A DNA stretch of 64,000 bases from JBOGXB01 sp050694215 (GTDB taxonomy: Bacteria > Actinomycetota > CADDZG01 > WHSQ01): assembly GCA_050694215.1 (NCBI GenBank), contig JBOGXB010000002.1, positions 1-64,000 on the forward strand, written 5' to 3'. Below the pieces are notes generated by a model, which made no database searches, was not told the origin of the DNA, and saw only the letters and a program-made list of their open reading frames with translations. Position 1 is the stretch's first letter; each line of letters opens with the position of its first letter. Both the position numbers and the translations under genes were made by a program. Positions 54,785 to 63,339 of the stretch are shown here, one piece after another.

Positions 54785-55957
54785 ATGGGGCCACCCCGAA
54801 CCGACCCGGTCGACCTCCTGCAGATCGAGGCGTTGCTAACCGACGACGAGCGGATGATGCGCGACACGGTCCGGCGCTTCGTGGGCGACAGGGTGCTCCC
54901 CGACATCGCCAAGTGGTTCGAGGCGGGCGAGTTCCCGCGCGAGATCGTGACCGAGCTGGGGGCGCTCGGGCTCCTGGGGATGCAGCTGACCGGGTACGGC
55001 TGCGCGGGAGCGAACCCGGTGAGCTACGGGCTGGCGTGCATGGAGCTCGAGGCCGGCGACAGCGGCATGCGGAGCGCCGCGTCCGTGCAGGGGTCCCTGG
55101 CGATGTACCCGATCTATCGGTTCGGGTCCGAGGAGCAGAAGCAGCAGTGGCTGCCGCCGATGGCCGCCGGCGAGCTGATCGGTTGCTTCGCTCTGACCGA
55201 GCCCGACTACGGGAGCGATCCCTCGGGGATGCGCACGGCCGCCAAGCGCGACGGGGACGACTGGGTGCTCAACGGCACGAAGATGTGGATCACGAACGGG
55301 GGCATCGCGGACGTCGCGGTGGTCTGGGCCCGTACCGACGAAGGCATCCGCGGCTTCCTCGTCCCCAAGGAGACGCGCGGGTTCTCGAGCCGCGACATCC
55401 ACGCCAAGCTGTCTCTGCGAGCGTCCGTGACCTCCGAGCTGGTTTTCGACGACTGCCGGTTGCCCGACGACGCCGTGCTACCCGAGGTGGTGGGCATGAA
55501 GGGCCCGCTCTCGGTCCTGACCGAGGCGCGTTTCGGGATCATCTGGGGCGTGATGGGTGCGGCCCGGTCCTGCTACGAGGCCGCGCTTGAGTATTCGAAG
55601 ACGCGTTCGCAGTTCGGCCGCCCGATCGGCGGCTTTCAGCTTACGCAGCAAAAGCTCGTGAACATGCTGCTCGAGCTCAACAAGGGCGTGCTGCTGGCAC
55701 TGCACCTGGGCCGCATGAAAGAGCGAGGAGAGCTCACTCCCCAGCAGGTGAGCTTCGGGAAGCTGAACAACGTCCGGGAGGCCATAAAGATCACGCGTGA
55801 GGCACGGACGATCCTCGGAGCCAACGGCATCACCCTCGAGTACCCGGTTGTGCGTCACATGAACAACCTCGAGTCCGTTCTCACCTACGAAGGGACCAGC
55901 GAGATCCATACCTTGATCCTGGGTGAGGCGGTCACGGGACTGTCTGCCTTCACCTGA
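54785..55957 (+). CDS. Acyl-CoA dehydrogenase, glutaryl-CoA dehydrogenase-like
   Basis: A 390-residue FAD enzyme. It carries FALTEPDYGSDPSGMRT and GTKMWITNGGIADVAVVWA. The glutaryl-CoA dehydrogenase-like C-terminus ANGITLEYPVVRHMNN leads to YEGTSEIH with the catalytic Glu369. Similarity is strongest to glutaryl-CoA dehydrogenase, but decarboxylation cannot be read from sequence. It heads the hpa operon and shares one base with the hpaC start (TGATG). The textbook homoprotocatechuate pathway needs no acyl-CoA dehydrogenase, so its job here is open. Confidence 0.88.
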   Translation: MGPPRTDPVDLLQIEALLTDDERMMRDTVRRFVGDRVLPDIAKWFEAGEFPREIVTELGALGLLGMQLTGYGCAGANPVSYGLACMELEAGDSGMRSAASVQGSLAMYPIYRFGSEEQKQQWLPPMAAGELIGCFALTEPDYGSDPSGMRTAAKRDGDDWVLNGTKMWITNGGIADVAVVWARTDEGIRGFLVPKETRGFSSRDIHAKLSLRASVTSELVFDDCRLPDDAVLPEVVGMKGPLSVLTEARFGIIWGVMGAARSCYEAALEYSKTRSQFGRPIGGFQLTQQKLVNMLLELNKGVLLALHLGRMKERGELTPQQVSFGKLNNVREAIKITREARTILGANGITLEYPVVRHMNNLESVLTYEGTSEIHTLILGEAVTGLSAFT

Positions 55958-56469
55958 TGGAAGAGGCCGACTTCCGCGCCTGCCTCGGGAAGTTCGCCAC
56001 CGGTGTCACGATCGTGGGCTACGGGGCAGACGGAGGCGCCCGCGGGATCACGGTGAACGCGTTCAACTCCGTGTCCCTCAACCCTCCCCTCGTGCTGATC
56101 TCGATCGCTAAAGCGGCGCGCAGCCACGGTCTGCTCGAGGGCTCTCCCTTCTCGGTCAACGTCCTGACCGTCGACCAGGAGGACCTTGCGCTCCATTTCG
56201 CCGGAGATCCGCGCGAGGTCGAGGTCCCGTGGGTGGACGGAACGGTGGCACCCCGGCTCGACGGCGTTCTCGCGTGGATGGAGTGCGAACCGTATGCGGG
56301 CTACGACGCGGGCGACCACACGCTCTACCTCGGACGGGTAGTCGACGTGGGTGACTCCGAGGGCGATGCGCTCGGCTTCTTCTCGAGCCGCTTCGTCAAC
56401 ATCTCCCGCCCGATACCGTCGCAACCGCCACTCCCGTACGATCCATTCGAGCTTCCCTACGATGCCTGA
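55957..56469 (+). CDS. hpaC: Flavin reductase-like protein (HpaC type)
   Basis: A 170-residue FMN-binding split-barrel reductase: FRACLGKFATGVTIVGY, ITVNAFNSVSLNPPLVLISI, SPFSVNVLTVDQ and HTLYLGRVVDV. In two-component monooxygenases it supplies FADH2 or FMNH2 to the oxygenase, here HpaB four genes downstream. The HpaC name rests on context; the sequence shows a generic flavin reductase. Confidence 0.85.
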   Translation: MEEADFRACLGKFATGVTIVGYGADGGARGITVNAFNSVSLNPPLVLISIAKAARSHGLLEGSPFSVNVLTVDQEDLALHFAGDPREVEVPWVDGTVAPRLDGVLAWMECEPYAGYDAGDHTLYLGRVVDVGDSEGDALGFFSSRFVNISRPIPSQPPLPYDPFELPYDA

Positions 56470-56484
56470 GAGAGACGGTCGACG

Positions 56485-57405
56485 ATGACTGAGCGCAGGG
56501 ACCCGGCCACGATCAGGGGCTCGATCGTCCCAGTCGTGACCCCGTTCACGTCCGCCGGAGCGCTCGACGATCCGACGTTCGTTGAGCTCCTCGAGTGGCA
56601 GATCGAATCGGGCAGTCACGGCATCTCGGTCACGGGCACGACGGGGGAGCCGAGCTCACTCTCGCTTGAGGAGCGCGAGCACGTCATGGAGGTGGCGGCG
56701 CGCACGGTCGGGGGCCGGGTCCCATTCGTGCCGGGGACGGGGACGAACAATCTCGCCGAGACCATCCGCCTAACGCGCGCGGCCGAGGCCCTCGGCGCGG
56801 ATGCTGCACTCGTAATCGTCCCCTACTACAGCCGGCCCTCCCAGGAGGGGCTCTACCGCTACTTCCGGGCGCTCGAGGGCGAGGTCGGACTGCCGATCGT
56901 CATCTACAACATCCCCGGCCGCACCGCGGTGAACATGGCCCCTTCCACGATGGCCCGGTTGCGCCGGGATGCCCGCAACATCGTCGGCGTGAAGGAAGCG
57001 AACAAGGACTTCGAGCACGTGAGCAGGGTGCTGCACGAGTGCGGGCGCGATTTCCTCGTCTACTCCGGCATCGAGTTGCTGTGCTACCCGATGCTCGCGA
57101 TCGGTGGTGCCGGCCACGTGAGCGCGACGGCGAACGTCTTCCCCACCGAGGTGGCGGATCTCTACAACCACGTCGCCGCCGGGAGGTGGAAGCAGGCCAT
57201 GGACATGCATTTCCACCTGCTTGAAATCAACGATGCGCTCTTTGTCGAGACCAACCCCGGCCCCCTCAAGTGGGTGATGGGCAAGCTCGGCCGGATCAAC
57301 CCCTACCTGCGCCCCCCGCTATGCGAACCGTCGGCCGACAACCAGAAGGGTCTCCAGGAGGTCATGGACGACTACGGCCTGACGACCGCAGAGGTGCGCG
57401 CGTGA
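56485..57405 (+). CDS. DapA-family Schiff-base aldolase in the hpa operon
   Basis: A 306-residue class I aldolase/synthase of the DHDPS family: GTTGEPSSL (51-59), YYSRPSQEG (114-122), Tyr141 and Arg146 (YNIPGRTA), Schiff-base lysine K170 (GVKEANKD). True 4-hydroxy-tetrahydrodipicolinate synthase is possible. However, it is embedded in a homoprotocatechuate operon that lacks the usual HpaI aldolase. The final retro-aldol step to pyruvate and succinate semialdehyde is therefore a good alternative (inference). Its stop overlaps hpaG. Confidence 0.85.
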   Translation: MTERRDPATIRGSIVPVVTPFTSAGALDDPTFVELLEWQIESGSHGISVTGTTGEPSSLSLEEREHVMEVAARTVGGRVPFVPGTGTNNLAETIRLTRAAEALGADAALVIVPYYSRPSQEGLYRYFRALEGEVGLPIVIYNIPGRTAVNMAPSTMARLRRDARNIVGVKEANKDFEHVSRVLHECGRDFLVYSGIELLCYPMLAIGGAGHVSATANVFPTEVADLYNHVAAGRWKQAMDMHFHLLEINDALFVETNPGPLKWVMGKLGRINPYLRPPLCEPSADNQKGLQEVMDDYGLTTAEVRA

Positions 57406-58175
57406 GGACGGCGCGTTTCGTTGCGGAGGGTCGCATCCACGAAGGCACGGCGCCGGAGGAAGGGACCGTCCTGGATGCGGCGGGGCGCGCGTATTCGGAG
57501 CACGAGGTCGCGTTCCTACCTCCCGTGCAGCCGCGCACCGTCATCGCGATCGCGCTCAACTACTCGGAGCACGCGGCGGAGTTCGAGATGGAGGCCCCGG
57601 AGGAGCCCGCGCTGTTCTTCAAACCACCCAACACGTGGATCGGCCACGGAGCACCGGTCGTATATCCGTCGGGGGCCGAGTACATGCATTACGAGGTGGA
57701 GCTGGCCGCCGTCATCGGCCGCAGCTGCCGGCGCGTGAAGGCGTCGGAGGCCGGCGACCTGATCAAGGGCTACACCATCGCGAACGACCTCGTGGTGCGC
57801 GACTTCGTCGGCAACTTCTACCGGCCGCCGGTGAAGGCCAAGGGGTGGGACACGTTCTGCCCTCTCGGCCCATATCTCGTTACGGCCGACGAGATCCGAG
57901 ACCCCTACGACCTCGAGCTGCGTGCTTTCGTCAACGGCGAGCTCCGCCAGAAGGGCACCACTTCGGGGATGCTCCGAAGGGTGCCCGAGTTGATCGAGCA
58001 CATAAGCGAGTTCATGACGCTGGACTCCAACGACATCATCCTCACCGGCACGCCCAAGGGCATATCGCACGTCTATCCGGGCGACGTCATGAGACTTGAG
58101 GTCGACGGCCTCGGCGCGCTCGAGAACGAGGTCGTGGCCGAGTCCGGTACGACGAAGGGGGCGGGGAGGGGATGA
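57402..58175 (+). CDS. hpaG: Fumarylacetoacetate hydrolase-family isomerase/decarboxylase (HpaG type)
   Basis: A 257-residue FAH-fold enzyme: VIAIALNYSEHAAEFEME, ALFFKPPNTWIGHGAPVV, MHYEVELAAVIGR (metal-binding Glu residues), GYTIANDLVVRDF and the C-terminal ILTGTPKGISHVYPGD. In the pathway HpaG decarboxylates or isomerises ring-cleavage products. Only one FAH-family unit is present whereas E. coli HpaG is a fused double unit and HpaH is separate. GTG 57402 overlaps the aldolase stop; the stop overlaps hpaE. Confidence 0.87.
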   Translation: MRTARFVAEGRIHEGTAPEEGTVLDAAGRAYSEHEVAFLPPVQPRTVIAIALNYSEHAAEFEMEAPEEPALFFKPPNTWIGHGAPVVYPSGAEYMHYEVELAAVIGRSCRRVKASEAGDLIKGYTIANDLVVRDFVGNFYRPPVKAKGWDTFCPLGPYLVTADEIRDPYDLELRAFVNGELRQKGTTSGMLRRVPELIEHISEFMTLDSNDIILTGTPKGISHVYPGDVMRLEVDGLGALENEVVAESGTTKGAGRG

Positions 58176-59653
58176 CGAGCGTGAAGCCGGTGCACCACTA
58201 CATCGACGGCGAGTTCCGTTCCGGCAAGGAGGGGCGATCCTTCAACACCCTGAACCCCGCAACCAACGAGCCGATCACCGACGTGGCCGAGGGCCTGGCC
58301 GAGGACATCGACGCCGCGGTCACCGCCGCGCGCCGGGCCTTCGATCAAGGCGAGTGGCCGCACCTCCCGGCCCGGGAGCGGGCGCGCTATCTGGAGCACA
58401 TCGCGGACGGGATCGAGGCGCACGGCGACGAGATCTCAGCCCTGGAGGGTCTCGACGTAGGCCTTCCGGTCACGCAGGCCCGGGGGCAGGCCCAGCGCGC
58501 GGCGGAGAACTTCCGATTCTTCGCGCGCGAGATACAGCAGGACCGCACGGAGTCGTACAGGGTGGGCGACGCGTTCCTCAACTACGTGATTCGCAAGCCC
58601 GTGGGTGTGGCGGGACTGATCACCCCGTGGAACACCCCGTTCATGCTGGAGACGTGGAAGGTGGCCCCGTGCCTCGCAACGGGCAACACGTGCGTCCTGA
58701 AGCCTGCCGAGTGGTCGCCGCTGTCCGCCGGGAAGCTCGCCGAGGTTATCGACGAGGCGGGGCTTCCTCCGGGCGTCTTCAACGTCGTCAACGGGTTCGG
58801 CGAGGTCGCGGGCGCCTCCCTCGTCGCGCACGAGGGGGTGCAGCTCATCTCCTTCACGGGCGAGACCGCCACCGGGCAGGAGATCATGCGTAACGGGGCG
58901 GCCACGCTGAAGCGGTACTCGTTCGAGCTGGGAGGCAAGTCTCCCGTGGTCGTGTTCGCGGATTGCGACTTCGATCGCGCCGTCGATGCCTCGGTTTTCG
59001 GCGTCTTCTCGCTGAACGGCGAGCGCTGCACGGCCGGGTCGCGTCTGCTGGTGGAGCGGTCGATCTACGACTCCTTCGTGGAGGTCGTCGCCGAACGTGC
59101 CCGCAACGTGAAGGTCGGCGATCCGTCCGATCCTGAGACCGAGCTCGGCCCCCTGATCCATCCCGAGCACCACGAGCGTGTGACGGGCTACATCGAGGCC
59201 GGCCGCAGGGAGGGGGCGCGCCTCGTCGCCGGAGGGGCACCTCCGCAGGGGCTCGCCGAGGGCAACTACCTGGCCGCGACCGTCTTCGCCGACGTGACTC
59301 CGCAGATGCGCGTCTTCCAAGAGGAGATCTTCGGCCCGGTCGTCGTCGTGACCCCGTTCGAAGACGAGGCCGATGCCGTCAGTCTCGCCAACGCGGTCGA
59401 CTACGGACTCGCGGGATATGTGTGGTGCACGGACCTACAGCGGGCACACCGCGTCGCGCAGGAGATCGATGCCGGGATGGTATGGATCAACTCGCAGAAC
59501 GTGCGCGACCTGAGGACCCCTTTCGGCGGTGCGAAGCGCAGCGGCATCGGCCGCGAGGGAGGTCATTACAGCTTCGAGTTCTACTGCGAGCAGGAAACGA
59601 TCCACGTCGCGCTCGGGGACCATCACATTCCTCGGTTCGGCGTAGGAGGCTAG
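58172..59653 (+). CDS. hpaE: 5-carboxymethyl-2-hydroxymuconate semialdehyde dehydrogenase
   Basis: A 493-residue aldehyde dehydrogenase oxidising the ring-cleavage semialdehyde to the dicarboxylate with NAD. Catalytic residues: Cys286 (NGERCTAGSR) and Glu252 (FELGGKS); GLITPWNTPFM lies in the NAD-binding region. Similarity to HpaE-type enzymes and its place beside hpaB and hpaD support the assignment. Translationally coupled to hpaG (ATGA). Confidence 0.92.
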   Translation: MTSVKPVHHYIDGEFRSGKEGRSFNTLNPATNEPITDVAEGLAEDIDAAVTAARRAFDQGEWPHLPARERARYLEHIADGIEAHGDEISALEGLDVGLPVTQARGQAQRAAENFRFFAREIQQDRTESYRVGDAFLNYVIRKPVGVAGLITPWNTPFMLETWKVAPCLATGNTCVLKPAEWSPLSAGKLAEVIDEAGLPPGVFNVVNGFGEVAGASLVAHEGVQLISFTGETATGQEIMRNGAATLKRYSFELGGKSPVVVFADCDFDRAVDASVFGVFSLNGERCTAGSRLLVERSIYDSFVEVVAERARNVKVGDPSDPETELGPLIHPEHHERVTGYIEAGRREGARLVAGGAPPQGLAEGNYLAATVFADVTPQMRVFQEEIFGPVVVVTPFEDEADAVSLANAVDYGLAGYVWCTDLQRAHRVAQEIDAGMVWINSQNVRDLRTPFGGAKRSGIGREGGHYSFEFYCEQETIHVALGDHHIPRFGVGG

Positions 59654-59672
59654 CCCGACAAGGAGGTGGGAC

Positions 59673-61160
59673 GTGCCGACGAGAACAGGCGCTCAGTACA
59701 TTCAGGCTCTCAACAGCCAGAAGCGCGACGTCCAGATCCACGGCGAGCGCATCCACGAGAACGTGGCCCAGCACCCCGCCTTCCGGGGGGTGATACGGAG
59801 CTACGCAGCCCTGTTCGACCTGCAGCACGACGACAGGTTCAGCGACCTCCTGACGTACGAGTCACCTTCGAGCCGCGAGCGCGTCGGGATGTCGTTCCTC
59901 CAACCGAAGGGACCGGAGGACCTCGCGAGGCGAGCTCGCATGATGAAGGCGTGGTCCGATCGGAGCTTCGGCATGCTGGGCCGAACCGGCGACTACCTGA
60001 ACAGCGCCGTCATGGCGATGGCTGCTGCTGCGGATTGGTTCGGGCAGGTCGACGAGCAGTTCGCACGCAACGTCCGCGACTACTACCTACACGTGCGCGA
60101 GAAGGACCTCCTTCTCACGCACACGCTGATCAACCCGCAGTCCAACCGCTCCGAGGGACCGGCCAGTCAGTCCGACCCCTACCAGGCCGCCGCGATCGTG
60201 AAGGAGAACGACAACGGCATTGTGATCCGGGGGGCGCGGATGCTGGCGACGATCGCCCCGATCTCGGATGAGATCATCGTGTTCCCGTCGACCGTGCTGC
60301 AGGCGCGCCCCGAGGACGAGCCCTATGCATTCGCGTTCGCGATCCCTTGCGACGCCCCCGGACTGCGGTTCCTGTGCCGGGAGAGCCTCGACTTCGGCCG
60401 CAGCCATTTCGACCATCCGCTCGGGTCGCGCTTCGACGAGATGGACGCGATCGCGATATTCGACGACGTGCTCGTTCCCTACGAGCGCTGTTTCATGATC
60501 CGTCACCCAGACCTGTTGACGCGCGGCCGTATGTACACGGAAACTGGAGCCCTCACGCACATGACGCACCAGGTCGTGTGCAAGGACCTCGCCAAGACCG
60601 AGTTCATCCTCGGACTTATGTCCTTGATCACCGACTCCATCAAGATCGAGCAGTTCCAGCACGTCCAGGAGAAGCTCGCCGAGGCCATCATCACGCGCGA
60701 GATGATCGCTGCCACCTTGCGTGCGGCCGACGCCGACGCCGCACCCAACCCGTGGGGGCTGTTCTCTCCGGCATGGCCTCCCCTCAACGTGTGCCGCAAC
60801 TGGTACCCACGCGTGTACCCGCGCCTCAAGGAGATCCTGTGGCAGCTCGCGTCCAGCGGTCTGTTCGGGCTGCCCACCGAGGCGGACACGATGGGTGACG
60901 CCGCGGCCGACGTCGACAGGTACCTGCAGTCCGCTACGATGGACGGAATCGACCGTGTGCGGCTCTTCCGCCTTGCCTGGGACGCGGCCGCGTCGGCCTT
61001 CGCGGGTCGACAGGAGGTCTACGAGTTCTTCTTCTTCGGCGACCCCGTTCGCATGGCGGGGGCGCTCGTAAACAGCTACGACCGCTCTTTGTACATGGAC
61101 CGTGTGCGCGAGTTCGTCGTCGGCGACGCGCAGCTGGCGCCCGAGGGCGTCGGCGAGTAG
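59673..61160 (+). CDS. hpaB: 4-hydroxyphenylacetate 3-monooxygenase, oxygenase component
   Basis: A 495-residue FADH2-dependent hydroxylase making 3,4-dihydroxyphenylacetate. Family patterns: TRTGAQYIQALNSQKRDVQI, HDDRFSDLLTYESPSSRERV, LLTHTLINPQSNRSEGPASQ and the C-terminal LASSGLFGLPTEADTM. It needs a separate flavin reductase (hpaC). GTG 59673 has the strong Shine-Dalgarno AAGGAGGTG. Very close relatives act on other phenols, so the true substrate could differ. Confidence 0.92.
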   Translation: MPTRTGAQYIQALNSQKRDVQIHGERIHENVAQHPAFRGVIRSYAALFDLQHDDRFSDLLTYESPSSRERVGMSFLQPKGPEDLARRARMMKAWSDRSFGMLGRTGDYLNSAVMAMAAAADWFGQVDEQFARNVRDYYLHVREKDLLLTHTLINPQSNRSEGPASQSDPYQAAAIVKENDNGIVIRGARMLATIAPISDEIIVFPSTVLQARPEDEPYAFAFAIPCDAPGLRFLCRESLDFGRSHFDHPLGSRFDEMDAIAIFDDVLVPYERCFMIRHPDLLTRGRMYTETGALTHMTHQVVCKDLAKTEFILGLMSLITDSIKIEQFQHVQEKLAEAIITREMIAATLRAADADAAPNPWGLFSPAWPPLNVCRNWYPRVYPRLKEILWQLASSGLFGLPTEADTMGDAAADVDRYLQSATMDGIDRVRLFRLAWDAAASAFAGRQEVYEFFFFGDPVRMAGALVNSYDRSLYMDRVREFVVGDAQLAPEGVGE

Positions 61161-61162
61161 CG

Positions 61163-62161
61163 GTGGAGCTCACCTGGGTCCATCCCGAGTTCGACATCCT
61201 TCGGACCGCCTACGGCGAGCTCGTGGTGACCGACCTCGGAAGGGCCCGGGCCTTCTACGTCGACGCGCTGGGCTTCGTTGTCACCGAGGAGACCACGGAC
61301 GCGCTCTACCTGCGCGGCTACGAGGAGAGCCATCACCACAGCTTCGTGCTGCGCCGGGGCGGGCAGGCACACGTCGCATGCATCGGCTACCGGCTGGCCT
61401 CACCGGATGACCTCGAGGTGATCGCGAAGTATCTGGAGTCCGAGGGCTGCCAGTCGCGCTGGTCGGACGACCACCGACCCGGTCAGGGGAGGACGCTGCG
61501 AGTCCAGGACCCCCTCGGCTTCCCCGTCGAGTTCTTCTACGAGATGGACCGCGCCGAGCGACTGCTGCAGCGCTTCGACCTCCATCGCGGCGCCCACGTG
61601 ATGCGTCTCGACCACTTCAACCTCCACGTGCCGGACGTCCGGGCGGCCTTCGATCACTACCGCTCGCTCGGGTTCCGGATGTCCGAGTACACGTCGACCG
61701 ACCCGCCCGACGAGCAACTGTGGGCGGCGTGGATGTACCGCAAGCCCGACGTGCACGACGTCGCGCTGATGAACGGAGACGGCCCCCGGCTCCACCATCT
61801 CGGCTTGTGGGTGGCCGACACGGCGAGCATCCTTCGAACCTGCGACCTGCTGGCAGCACTGGGACGCGCCGACGCAATCGAGCGGGGGCCGGGGCGGCAC
61901 GGGCTCTCCAACGCCTTCTTCCTCTACCTGCGCGATCCCGATGGGCACCGAATCGAGCTCTACACGTCCGATTACTACACGGGCGACCCCGATCTCGAGC
62001 CGATCCGGTGGAGCGTGAACGACCCGAGGAGGGGGACTTTCTGGGGCCACGCCGCGCCCGCGAGCTGGTTCGAGGAGTCGTCGCTGGTGGCCGGCTTCGA
62101 GGGCGGCCTGGCCGAGGTGCGTCCGGCTCTCCTCGCCGACCGCCCCCAGACCGCCACCTGA
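61163..62161 (+). CDS. hpaD: 3,4-dihydroxyphenylacetate 2,3-dioxygenase (extradiol, VOC fold)
   Basis: A 332-residue type I extradiol dioxygenase opening the homoprotocatechuate ring. Two vicinal-oxygen-chelate domains. Metal ligands H151 (RLDHFNLHV), H212 (RLHHLGLWV) and E265 (HRIELYTSDYY), with second-sphere H198 in DVHDVALM. The spacing H198-H212-E265 equals that of the Brevibacterium and Arthrobacter (MndD) enzymes. Iron or manganese cannot be told from sequence. It starts 2 bp after hpaB. Confidence 0.92.
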   Translation: MELTWVHPEFDILRTAYGELVVTDLGRARAFYVDALGFVVTEETTDALYLRGYEESHHHSFVLRRGGQAHVACIGYRLASPDDLEVIAKYLESEGCQSRWSDDHRPGQGRTLRVQDPLGFPVEFFYEMDRAERLLQRFDLHRGAHVMRLDHFNLHVPDVRAAFDHYRSLGFRMSEYTSTDPPDEQLWAAWMYRKPDVHDVALMNGDGPRLHHLGLWVADTASILRTCDLLAALGRADAIERGPGRHGLSNAFFLYLRDPDGHRIELYTSDYYTGDPDLEPIRWSVNDPRRGTFWGHAAPASWFEESSLVAGFEGGLAEVRPALLADRPQTAT

Positions 62162-62240
62162 CCCCTACGCCTCTTGTGATTCACACCGCCTCGCGGTTTC
62201 CAGAGCGGAGATGTCTTCATCGGAAAGGGAGTGAAGGCCG

Positions 62241-62696
62241 ATGTCCCTGTACTCGGTGTTGAAGTTCTTTCACGTCCTGCTGGCGATCGTGGCCGTTGGG
62301 TTCAACGCGTCCTACGGGATCTGGCTCGCGCGTGTCGCCAAGGAGCCCGAGCACACGACGCACGTGCTTCGAGGGATCAAGGTGCTTGACGATCGCTTCG
62401 CCAATCCCGCTTATGCACTGCTGCTTGTGTTGGGCATTGCCATGGTGCTCGAGGCGGGCATCCCGTGGAGCACGTTCTGGATCGCCGCCTCTCTGGTCAT
62501 CTACGTCGTCCTCGTCTTGCTGGCGGTTCTCGGCTACACCCCCACGCTCCGGCGTCAAGTCGAGCTGGCCGAAGCCGGAAGGGTCGATTCGGCCGAATAC
62601 CGAGAGCTTGCCAAGCGCGGAGGGATCCTCGGCGGAGTCCTCGGTGTCCTCGTTGTCGTGATCGTCTTCTTCATGGTCACCAAGCCCACTCTCTGA
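62241..62696 (+). CDS. DUF2269-like integral membrane protein
   Basis: A 151-residue protein with four likely helices (about 5-30, 57-73, 76-97 and 126-147) and the pattern LKFFHVLLAIVAVGFNASYG at the start. It resembles DUF2269 membrane proteins of unknown function. It is 79 bp after hpaD with GAAAGGGAGTG just upstream, so it may be a late member of that operon or separate. Confidence 0.75.
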   Translation: MSLYSVLKFFHVLLAIVAVGFNASYGIWLARVAKEPEHTTHVLRGIKVLDDRFANPAYALLLVLGIAMVLEAGIPWSTFWIAASLVIYVVLVLLAVLGYTPTLRRQVELAEAGRVDSAEYRELAKRGGILGGVLGVLVVVIVFFMVTKPTL

Positions 62697-62761
62697 GCCG
62701 GGCGACGTTTCAGGCTGGAGGAGAAGCCGCCCGTCGCGCTGGCTTACCGGCTCTGACCTGC

Positions 62762-62767
62762 TAAGAT
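62762..62767 (+). promoter_or_regulatory. Candidate rpsO promoter (-10 TAAGAT)
   Basis: TAAGAT at 62762-62767 with a weak -35 (CTGGCT, 62739-62744) 17 nt upstream, giving a leader of roughly 62 nt before rpsO. Confidence 0.4.
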
Positions 62768-62836
62768 GCAGCCCGGCAGCCGCCGTTGGATCCGGGCGGA
62801 GTGCCACATCACTGAAGGGAAGACATACTTACGCGC

Positions 62837-63106
62837 ATGACGTTGCTCAAGGACGAGAAGCAGAAGATCATCTCCGAGCACGCCCGTTCCGAGAGCGACA
62901 CGGGTTCGCCCGAGGTGCAGGTGGCGGTGCTCTCTCGCCGCATCGCGGAGCTGACCGAGCATCTCAAGACCCATCCGAAGGACCACCATTCGAGGCGCGG
63001 CCTGCTGCGCATGGTCGGACGGCGCCGGCGGCTGCTCGAATACCTGAGGCGCGAGGACGTCGACCGCTACAGGGAGCTCATCGCCAAGCTGGGGTTGCGC
63101 CGTTAG
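62837..63106 (+). CDS. rpsO: 30S ribosomal protein S15 (uS15)
   Basis: An 89-residue uS15. It shows [59 protein letters not shown] and the end [13 protein letters not shown]. It binds the 16S central domain. It is followed by the pnp leader, the classic rpsO-pnp pair. The Shine-Dalgarno (GAAGGGAAG) is further from the ATG than usual. Confidence 0.97.
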   Translation: MTLLKDEKQKIISEHARSESDTGSPEVQVAVLSRRIAELTEHLKTHPKDHHSRRGLLRMVGRRRRLLEYLRREDVDRYRELIAKLGLRR

Positions 63107-63139
63107 GGACGGCGGCAAGGAAAGGAGGCCCGACCCGAT

Positions 63140-63300
63140 TCGTTAGCCAGTAGTGGAGGAGAGGGCCGCCCTGCGACTCGTTCGCGAGATGGAGCCGCAT
63201 CGACTACCGGCCCGGTTATCAGTTGCAAGCTCGGACTCACCCGTGCGGGCTTACTACTGAGAATCGGTCCGGCCGGCACTCTCCTCTTTCAAGAGCCGGC
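63140..63300 (+). ncRNA. Actino-pnp-like structured leader of pnp
   Basis: The 233-bp rpsO-pnp gap has a long closing stem GAGGAGAG (63156-63163) with CTCTCCTC (63279-63286). Inside are hairpins including TCAGT with ACTGA and a CCGG-type base. Structured RNAs of the Actino-pnp family are known upstream of pnp in actinobacteria; position and architecture fit. I did not compare it with a covariance model, so boundaries are approximate. It probably autoregulates PNPase. Confidence 0.6.
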
Positions 63301-63315
63301 GCCCGCGCGGCGCCG
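63297..63315 (+). promoter_or_regulatory. GC hairpin before the pnp ribosome-binding site
   Basis: CGGCGCC (63297-63303) pairs with GGCGCCG (63309-63315) around CGCGC. It ends a few bases before AAGGAGG, the pnp Shine-Dalgarno. No U-tract follows. It could be a processing or attenuation element at the end of the pnp leader. Confidence 0.45.
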
Positions 63316-63339
63316 TGACCTTCAAGGAGGAGTAGCCAC

